Below, in pieces: positions 6,800 to 12,122 of a stretch of DNA of 12,122 nt. The notes beneath the pieces are model-generated. The model was not told where the DNA came from. It worked only from the letters and a program-made list of their open reading frames with translations, and made no database searches. Origin of the DNA: an uncultured Porphyromonadaceae bacterium (lineage in GTDB: Bacteria; Bacteroidota; Bacteroidia; Bacteroidales; Muribaculaceae). Position numbers and translations under genes: made by a program. The stretch is from NCBI GenBank assembly GCA_905193485.1, contig CAJJOX010000048.1:1-12122 (forward strand), read 5' to 3'. How positions within the stretch are numbered: the first letter of the stretch is position 1; each line of letters opens with the position of its first letter.

Positions 6800-7228
6800 A
6801 TGGACATTCAGGATAAACAGGAACTGCTCGACCGTCGCTATCTGCGAATGGCTGCAATATGGGCTGAAAACTCCTACTGCAAGCGCCGACAGGTCGGAGC
6901 GATCCTCGTCAAAGAACAGATGATTATTTCCGACGGCTTCAACGGCACACCCGCCGGCTTTGAGAATATATGTGAAACCCCCGACGGTTTCACAAAACCA
7001 TACGTCCTGCACGCCGAAGCAAACGCTATCACAAAAGTGGCTCGAAGCAACAACTCTTCACAGGGATCCACCCTCTACGTCACAGCCTCGCCTTGCCTCG
7101 AATGCTCCAAACTGATCATCCAGTCGGGAATCACACGGGTAGTGTTCAACGAACTCTACCGCATCACCGACGGCCTCGACCTACTACGACGTGCAGGCAT
7201 CGAATGTGTCCACATCAAAGACCTATGA
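6800..7228 (+). CDS. dCMP deaminase (deoxycytidylate deaminase, ComEB-like)
   Basis: This cytosolic zinc enzyme converts dCMP to dUMP, the substrate of thymidylate synthase. The 142-residue product has the cytidine/deoxycytidylate deaminase zinc site: HAEANA at 71-76 (His71 ligand, Glu73 proton shuttle) and SPCLEC at 97-102 (Cys99 and Cys102 ligands). Upstream are the family stretch ..AAIWAENSYCKRRQVGAILV.. and the FNGTPAGFENICE loop at about 47-59, which in this family contacts the deoxynucleotide; that loop favours dCMP deaminase over tRNA or free-nucleoside deaminases. Length is normal. The ATG start sits 45 bases after a -7 box. It is the first gene of an apparent operon with the S41 protease and the folate cyclo-ligase. 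Related enzymes are often controlled by dCTP/dTTP, which cannot be judged here. Confidence 0.93.
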   Translation: MDIQDKQELLDRRYLRMAAIWAENSYCKRRQVGAILVKEQMIISDGFNGTPAGFENICETPDGFTKPYVLHAEANAITKVARSNNSSQGSTLYVTASPCLECSKLIIQSGITRVVFNELYRITDGLDLLRRAGIECVHIKDL

Positions 7229-7296
7229 TTCAGCCGACCGACACACAACATTGTCCGTAGCGCTCAACGCTTTTTTATCCGCACAGCATTTCCCAA

Positions 7297-8940
7297 ATGA
7301 AACCGACATACAAACGTCCCTACGTCTGGTTGCCTCTCATCATAGCAGCCAGCATTGCAACCGGCCTATGGATAGGCAGCTGCTTTCTCGGCAACAACCG
7401 CGTCACAGAAACCGAAGGCTACACCAAACTGCAGACCATTCTCGGCCATATATCCGACAACTACGTCGACGAAGTCGACATCGACAGTCTGCTTGAACAC
7501 ACTTTCCCCGAAATAATGCTACAGCTCGACCCCCACTCGACTTATATCGCCGCGGCCGATCTTGACGTATACAACGAAGATATCGAAGGTTCTTTCAGCG
7601 GCATCGGCATACGGTTCAACACCATTACCGACACCATTACGGTCGATGAAGTCATTTCCGGCGGACCGTCGGAGAAAGTCGGCATTCTCGCCGGCGACCG
7701 CATTGTCACAGTCGACGACTCCGTCATAGCCGGGCGCAACATATCCAACGAACAGATCATCAAACGCCTGCGCGGTGCAAAGGGCTCGAAAGTGAAACTC
7801 GGCGTAAAACGTGACAACGCCGCCACGCTGCTTCAGTTCACTGTCACACGCGATGACATTCCTGTCACATCCGTCGACGCATCCTACATGATCGACGATG
7901 CAACCGGCTACCTGAAAATCAACAAGTTTTCCGATTCGACCTACCGTGAATTCCTCACATCCCTCGCATCTCTCCGTCAGCAAGGGGCAAAACGCTTCAT
8001 TCTCGACCTGCGTGGCAACGGTGGCGGACTCATGGAAGCCGCCGTACAGATGGCCAATGAATTTCTGCAACGCGAATCTCTCATCGTATCGATGAAAGGC
8101 CGTAAGCCCGAATACAACACCGCGTTTCCCGCCGACGGGCTGGGAGCTTTCACCAATGAAAACCTCGTGATTCTTATTGATGAGTCCTCCGCCAGTGCCA
8201 GCGAAATCCTCGCCGGAGCCATACAGGACAACGACCGCGGACTCATCATCGGCCGTCGGTCTTTCGGTAAAGGACTCGTCCAGAATCAGATTGATCTGCC
8301 CGACCATAGTGCGATCCGACTTACCGTAGCCCGCTATTACACACCCTCCGGCAGATGCATTCAAAAAACTTACCGACCCGGCGACATAGGAGGTTATGCC
8401 AACGAGATAGCTGACCGCTATATACATGGCGAAGGTTTCAATGCCGACAGCATCCGCATCGACAAATCGCAGATATTCCACACTACGGGCGGCCGGTCGG
8501 TCTATGGCGGAGGTGGCATTATCCCCGACGTATTTGTTCCCAACGACACAATCGGCATCTCCGACTATTATATCCGTGTGTTCAACGCCGGACTCCTTCA
8601 GAAATTCACTTTCGCCTACACCGATGCTAATCGCAAATCGCTAAACACAAGCCTTACAGTCGACGATCTTCTAAGCAAACTCCCATCCGACGACGTCCTT
8701 CTCAACACATTCGTCAACTATGCTGCCAAAGAAGGCGGTATACCACCGCGATGGTACTACATAAACCAATCCCGCAATCTGATTGTTGATATTCTGAAAG
8801 CATTGATCGCACGTGACATGCTCGGCACTTCAGCCTACTACGAAGTGGCCAACCGCTCCGACAAGACCGTCCTCCGGGCGATAAAAGAGCTCCGCGACGG
8901 AAACGCATCGCCGGAAGCCATCGTGCATCAAGGCTCTTAA
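7297..8940 (+). CDS. S41 family C-terminal processing peptidase with PDZ domain
   Basis: The product is a 547-residue envelope serine protease of the CtpA/Prc type, which trims or degrades exported proteins from their C-termini. A hydrophobic signal/anchor segment lies at about 9-31 (..WLPLIIAASIATGLWIGS..). Then come an N-terminal helical region with LDPHSTYI (77-84), a PDZ domain at about 95-185 (GSFSGIGIRF, GDRIVTVDD), and the S41 core from about 190. That core has LDLRGNGGG (236-244), DESSASASEILAGA (295-308) with Ser300 as likely nucleophile, and RRSFGKGLVQ (320-329) with Lys325 as general base, 25 residues after the serine as in Prc. A C-terminal region of about 130 residues follows. 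Cys29 within IGSC might act as a lipobox, though the fit is poor. It lies 68 bp after the deaminase gene and 42 bp before the cyclo-ligase start. Confidence 0.95.
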   Translation: MKPTYKRPYVWLPLIIAASIATGLWIGSCFLGNNRVTETEGYTKLQTILGHISDNYVDEVDIDSLLEHTFPEIMLQLDPHSTYIAAADLDVYNEDIEGSFSGIGIRFNTITDTITVDEVISGGPSEKVGILAGDRIVTVDDSVIAGRNISNEQIIKRLRGAKGSKVKLGVKRDNAATLLQFTVTRDDIPVTSVDASYMIDDATGYLKINKFSDSTYREFLTSLASLRQQGAKRFILDLRGNGGGLMEAAVQMANEFLQRESLIVSMKGRKPEYNTAFPADGLGAFTNENLVILIDESSASASEILAGAIQDNDRGLIIGRRSFGKGLVQNQIDLPDHSAIRLTVARYYTPSGRCIQKTYRPGDIGGYANEIADRYIHGEGFNADSIRIDKSQIFHTTGGRSVYGGGGIIPDVFVPNDTIGISDYYIRVFNAGLLQKFTFAYTDANRKSLNTSLTVDDLLSKLPSDDVLLNTFVNYAAKEGGIPPRWYYINQSRNLIVDILKALIARDMLGTSAYYEVANRSDKTVLRAIKELRDGNASPEAIVHQGS

Positions 8941-8982
8941 CGACATTACGGCTCTTTGCCGACAACAACGATAGATTTTCAG

Positions 8983-9528
8983 ATGGATAAAGACACTCTC
9001 CGCCGGCGCATACGTGCCCGCAAAAGCCTACTCGACACAGTCGAAGCCTCTAACGCTGCGAAACTGGTGTTCGACCGACTCGAAGCTCTCGCCGCCTTCA
9101 CGATGGCCGACCGAATACTCATCTATAACTCGCTCCCCGACGAGCTTTCCACACGTGATTTTATCGCCCGATGGAAATCAGTCAAGCATTTCTTCCTTCC
9201 CAGAGTCAACGGCATCGACCTCGACATCCTGCCCTACGACAGCACACGCATGAGCCTCGGAGCCTTCCGCATCGAAGAACCGCAGGGCGACGACATCACC
9301 GATCCGGCGTTGATGGAGCTGATCATCGTCCCCGCCATGGCCTATGACCGCAAAGGCAACCGTCTGGGACGAGGCAAAGGATACTACGACCGCCTTCTGC
9401 CACGCACAAAAGCACTGCGCATAGGTGTGGCCTACGATTTCCAGCTCGTCGACGAACTCACCACCGATCCGTTCGACCAGCCTGTCGACATCGTGATCAC
9501 CGAGTCCGGCATTTATCGCCGCCGCTGA
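8983..9528 (+). CDS. 5-formyltetrahydrofolate cyclo-ligase (MTHFS)
   Basis: The enzyme uses ATP to convert 5-formyl-THF to 5,10-methenyl-THF, returning the storage form of folate to the active pool. The 181-residue product has an N-terminal basic helix (LRRRIRARKSL), IYNSLPDELSTRDFI at about 47-61, the substrate-side FFLPRV at 70-75, LGAFRIEEP at 92-100, and the hallmark nucleotide-binding stretch RKGNRLGRGKGYYDR at 123-137. Length is typical. A TTG at 8956 would add nine residues, but the ATG at 8983 places the family's usual 'first basic helix' at the N-terminus and is preferred. It is the last gene of the three-gene run. Its folate product links to the dUMP made by the first gene through thymidylate synthase. 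Confidence 0.94.
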   Translation: MDKDTLRRRIRARKSLLDTVEASNAAKLVFDRLEALAAFTMADRILIYNSLPDELSTRDFIARWKSVKHFFLPRVNGIDLDILPYDSTRMSLGAFRIEEPQGDDITDPALMELIIVPAMAYDRKGNRLGRGKGYYDRLLPRTKALRIGVAYDFQLVDELTTDPFDQPVDIVITESGIYRRR

Positions 9529-9596
9529 ACACGCAATTTCAGGATCACACATGCGAATTCCCTTCCTCAAAAAGCCCCGTTACGGAAATTAATGGT

Positions 9597-9604
9597 TAAT
9601 TTTG
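9597..9604 (+). promoter_or_regulatory. candidate -7 box for the ABC-F/pspC unit
   Basis: TAATTTTG, preceded by T and followed by CA, fits TAnnTTTG and ends 30 bases before the ABC-F start codon, predicting a leader of about 24 bases. No convincing -33 TTTG is seen. No hairpin terminator was found between the upstream operon and this box. Confidence 0.58.
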
Positions 9605-9634
9605 CACTTTGATTCGCATATTTGACACTCACCA

Positions 9635-11647
9635 ATGGTTTCAATCAACAATCTTAGTGTAGAATTCAGCGCCAAGTCGCTGTTCGACAACATCTCCTAC
9701 GTCATCAACCGCAAAGACAAGATTGCGCTCGTCGGGAAAAACGGCGCCGGAAAATCGACTATGCTGAAAATCATCGCCGGCATCCAGACCCCGACTTCGG
9801 GCACTGTGGCCGTGCCTCAGGATGTAACCATCGGATATCTGCCTCAGCAGATGGAGATCAGCGACACGCTCACAGTTATGGAGGAGGTCCGCAAGGCGTT
9901 CTCCCATATTGACGACATGCATGCGCGCCTCGACAAGATGACAGCGCAACTCGGCGAACGCACCGACTATGAAAGCGAATCCTATCAGGAACTCATTGAA
10001 CGCATGACACATCTCTCGGAATTGCTGGCTCTCGAAGAGAGCGATAACTGCATCGCCGAAATGGAGAAAACGCTGATCGGACTCGGATTTAACCGCAGCG
10101 ACTTTGACCGTCCCACATCTGAATTCAGCGGTGGATGGCGCATGAGGATCGAGCTTGCCAAAATCCTTCTCCAACACCCCGACGTGCTTCTCCTCGACGA
10201 ACCCACCAACCACCTCGACATTGAGTCGATCCAATGGCTTGAGCAATTTCTCACCACCAAAGCAAACGCTGTGGTCCTCGTGAGCCACGACCGCGCCTTC
10301 ATCGACAATGTCACGAACCGCACCATCGAAATCTCGCTTGGAAAAATCTATGATTACTCCGTCAACTACTCAAAATTCGTCGTGCTTCGTCGCGAACGCA
10401 TCGAACAGCAGATGCGGGCCTACCAGAACCAGCAAAAACAAATTCAGGACACCGAGGAATTCATCGAACGCTTCCGCTACAAAGCCACAAAAAGCGTTCA
10501 GGTTCAAAGCCGCATAAAACAACTTGCAAAAATACAGCGCATCGAAGTCGACGAAGTCGACACCTCTCACCTCAACCTGCGTTTCCCGCCGGCGCCACGT
10601 TCCGGCGATTATCCTGTCATCGCCGACAACGTAGGAAAACGCTATGGCGACCATCAGGTGTTTGACAACGCCACATTTACCATCAAACGCGGTGAAAAAG
10701 TAGCTTTTGTCGGAAAAAACGGAGAAGGCAAGTCAACGCTCGTCAAGTGCATCATGGGCGAAATCCCCTTCACTGGCAATCTCAAGATCGGTCACAATGT
10801 CAAAATAGGCTATTTCGCACAGAATCAAGCTCAGCTTCTCGACGGAGAAATAACTGTTTTCGACACCATTGATCGCGTCGCGGTAGGCGACATCCGCCTG
10901 AAGATTCGAGATATTCTCGGCGCTTTCATGTTCGGTGGAGAAGCCTCCGACAAGAAAGTGAAAGTCCTGTCCGGCGGCGAGAAAACTCGCCTTGCCATGA
11001 TCCGGCTTCTCCTCGAACCCGTCAATCTCCTCATCCTCGACGAGCCCACCAATCATCTCGACATGCAAACCAAAGATATCCTCAAACAGGCTATCAAAGA
11101 TTTCAACGGCACGGTAATCGTTGTTTCGCACGACCGTGAATTTCTCGATGGCCTTGTTGAAAAAGTCTATGAGTTTGGTGGCGGCAAAGTACGCGAATGC
11201 CTCGGTGGCATCTACGAATTCCTCGAGAAGAAAAAAATGGCCTCACTCGCCGAACTTGAACTCAGCAAATCGCCCACACAATCCATTCAAAAATCCGCTT
11301 CGGCACGATCAGCCGACACAGAATCACAATCCACGGGATCTGACACCAAGCCCGACTCAGCAACGGCATCGTCCGCCGGACCGCGCCTGACTTATGCCGA
11401 GCAGAAAGAACACGAAAAAATGCTTCGCAAAGCTAAAAAGCTGGTTGAAGATGCCGAGGCCGAGATTGCATCGATCGAAGCGCAGATAGCCGAAACCGAA
11501 GCCAAAATGGCCGAAGGCGCCTACGACGAATCCCTGATCACAGCACATGCCGCGCTGCAAAAAAATCTCGACAACGCCATGAGCCGGTGGGAACTTGCCA
11601 CAATGGATCTTGAATCAATGTCCGCCGGTTTTCAATCACATAAATAA
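9635..11647 (+). CDS. ABC-F family ATPase (Uup-like), ribosome-associated
   Basis: The 670-residue product has two ABC ATPase domains and no membrane segment, the mark of ABC-F factors that bind the ribosomal E site and act on stalled or hard-to-translate complexes. Domain 1: Walker A GKNGAGKST (34-42), signature FSGGWRMR (164-171), Walker B LLLDEPTNHLD (185-195), switch His218. The inter-domain linker at about 244-315 is highly charged and helical (the P-site tRNA-interacting region). Domain 2: Walker A GKNGEGKST (360-368), signature LSGGEKTR (445-452), Walker B LLILDEPTNHLD (465-476) and switch His499. A Ser/Thr/Lys-rich linker (about 540-583) leads to a C-terminal coiled coil (about 585-665, rich in KKLVEDAEAEI-type heptads), as in Uup. 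That tail argues for a Uup-like member rather than EttA; antibiotic resistance members usually lack it. pspC follows 8 bp later. Confidence 0.94.
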   Translation: MVSINNLSVEFSAKSLFDNISYVINRKDKIALVGKNGAGKSTMLKIIAGIQTPTSGTVAVPQDVTIGYLPQQMEISDTLTVMEEVRKAFSHIDDMHARLDKMTAQLGERTDYESESYQELIERMTHLSELLALEESDNCIAEMEKTLIGLGFNRSDFDRPTSEFSGGWRMRIELAKILLQHPDVLLLDEPTNHLDIESIQWLEQFLTTKANAVVLVSHDRAFIDNVTNRTIEISLGKIYDYSVNYSKFVVLRRERIEQQMRAYQNQQKQIQDTEEFIERFRYKATKSVQVQSRIKQLAKIQRIEVDEVDTSHLNLRFPPAPRSGDYPVIADNVGKRYGDHQVFDNATFTIKRGEKVAFVGKNGEGKSTLVKCIMGEIPFTGNLKIGHNVKIGYFAQNQAQLLDGEITVFDTIDRVAVGDIRLKIRDILGAFMFGGEASDKKVKVLSGGEKTRLAMIRLLLEPVNLLILDEPTNHLDMQTKDILKQAIKDFNGTVIVVSHDREFLDGLVEKVYEFGGGKVRECLGGIYEFLEKKKMASLAELELSKSPTQSIQKSASARSADTESQSTGSDTKPDSATASSAGPRLTYAEQKEHEKMLRKAKKLVEDAEAEIASIEAQIAETEAKMAEGAYDESLITAHAALQKNLDNAMSRWELATMDLESMSAGFQSHK

Positions 11648-11655
11648 ACGACACC

Positions 11656-11847
11656 ATGCGTCAGCGACTCACCCGTTCATACAGCGATGCGGTATTAGGC
11701 GGTGTTTGCGCCGGAATTGCCGACTTCTTTGGAATATCGCCGGTCACTATTCGAATACTGTTTATCGTTTTCGGCGCCGTTCCACTCTACATCCTTTTAT
11801 GGATCCTTCTTCCGACCGACGAAAACGATTATTTCAGAAATCAATAG
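11656..11847 (+). CDS. PspC domain-containing small membrane protein
   Basis: The 63-residue product is almost entirely a PspC domain: LTRSYSDAVLGGVCAGIADFFG (5-26) with the family's 'LGGVCAGIA.....' helix, then SPVTIRILFIVFGAVPLYILLWILLP (28-53), one membrane segment at about 33-52, and a short charged tail. In Proteobacteria PspC is an inner-membrane sensor of envelope stress; short stand-alone forms in Bacteroidota are of unknown role. The start is an ATG only 8 bp after the ABC-F stop, so it is very likely translated from the same transcript. Its last 14 bases overlap the 3' end of the convergent receptor gene. Confidence 0.88.
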   Translation: MRQRLTRSYSDAVLGGVCAGIADFFGISPVTIRILFIVFGAVPLYILLWILLPTDENDYFRNQ

Positions 11848-12122
11848 TCAGCCTCACATTAAATTGCCGACGCGTCAGATAGTTGGGAACGGCATACTGA
11901 ATATTGTTGACATCCGTGACCCAGTAATAGCTGCTCACATTTGATATATCAAACAGATTGAACACATCAAGTCCCAGCCATATGCTCTTGAAGTGGCGCA
12001 GAAATCCTTCACGGCTCTCACCGTCCTTCAATGGCGTCAGCAACCCATACATCAGACCGATGTCAACTCGCTTATATGCCGGAGTGCGAAAATAGTTCTT
12101 ATCTCGTGTGCTCTGAGGAGCC
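11834..12122 (-). CDS. TonB-dependent outer-membrane receptor, C-terminal fragment (cut by window end)
   Basis: The frame is open from the right edge to a TGA at 11836-11834, giving about 95 residues. They read like the last beta strands of a TonB-dependent receptor barrel: ..TPAYKRVDIGLMYGL.., a basic loop, then FKSIWLGLDVFNLFDISNVSS, YYWVTDVNNIQYAVPNYL and the terminal ..RRQFNVRLTIDF. The final aromatic residue is the usual insertion signal of outer-membrane barrels. Such receptors take up siderophores, vitamins, glycans or peptides; the substrate cannot be read from this piece. The internal ATG at 12052 is not the start, because the frame continues upstream without a stop. The gene is convergent with pspC and overlaps it by 14 bp. 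Confidence 0.9.
   Translation of the reverse strand, partial: APQSTRDKNYFRTPAYKRVDIGLMYGLLTPLKDGESREGFLRHFKSIWLGLDVFNLFDISNVSSYYWVTDVNNIQYAVPNYLTRRQFNVRLTIDF

Noticed and set aside
7259..7276. Small AGCG-CTCAA-CGCT hairpin followed by six T's between dCMP deaminase and the S41 protease
   Set aside because: A 4-bp stem is too weak for an intrinsic terminator and would split an operon that otherwise looks continuous; at most a partial attenuator.
7519..8481. - strand open frame of 320 codons opposite the S41 protease
   Set aside because: Antisense shadow of a gene with clear catalytic motifs; no family motif, no promoter and no separate coding signal.
1..12122. Search for CRISPR arrays, insertion sequences, toxin-antitoxin pairs, phage genes or defence systems
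   Set aside because: No regular repeats, transposase motifs, terminal inverted repeats or defence-type domains were seen; gene content is housekeeping.

Overview
The window looks like an ordinary chromosomal segment of a Bacteroidales bacterium, probably of the Muribaculaceae type (the family is inference). Supporting signs: the -7 element TAnnTTTG in front of most transcription units, no clear Shine-Dalgarno sequence before any start codon, a TonB-dependent outer-membrane receptor, and protein versions such as the DUF695 protein and the FtsH-family protease that look like Bacteroidota ones. Coding density is high, base composition is near balanced, and there is no sign of phage, transposon, CRISPR, toxin-antitoxin or integrated-element structure.

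Layout. Positions 1-83 hold what may be the last codons of a + strand gene and a small GC hairpin. A 70-residue orphan protein (84-296, - strand) is divergent from a + strand run: a PLP-dependent class I/II aminotransferase (539-1738) and an FtsX/LolC-type permease (1784-3034). A new promoter precedes rsfS-ftsH (3230-5747). ftsH is closed by a perfect 21-bp bidirectional terminator shared with a convergent DUF695 gene (5848-6282, -). Next is tRNA-Gln(CUG) on the - strand (6447-6517), with its own full -33/-7 promoter and a tight intrinsic terminator.

Divergent from the tRNA is a three-gene + strand operon: dCMP deaminase (6800-7228), S41 PDZ processing protease (7297-8940) and 5-formyltetrahydrofolate cyclo-ligase (8983-9528). 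Another promoter then drives an ABC-F ATPase (9635-11647) and, 8 bp later, a 63-residue PspC-domain protein (11656-11847). The 3' end of the latter overlaps the 3' end of a convergent, truncated TonB-dependent receptor gene (11834 to the window end, -).

How the genes work together. Most are housekeeping: translation (RsfS, ABC-F, tRNA-Gln), membrane and envelope quality control (FtsH, S41 protease, PspC), and dTMP/one-carbon supply (dCMP deaminase makes dUMP; the cyclo-ligase returns 5-formyl-THF to the folate pool used by thymidylate synthase). I found no convincing undescribed system. The items most worth a second look are the small orphan protein at the left end, the DUF695 gene, the recurrent promoter motif with the nearly leaderless rsfS, and the overlapping convergent 3' ends at pspC/TonB receptor.
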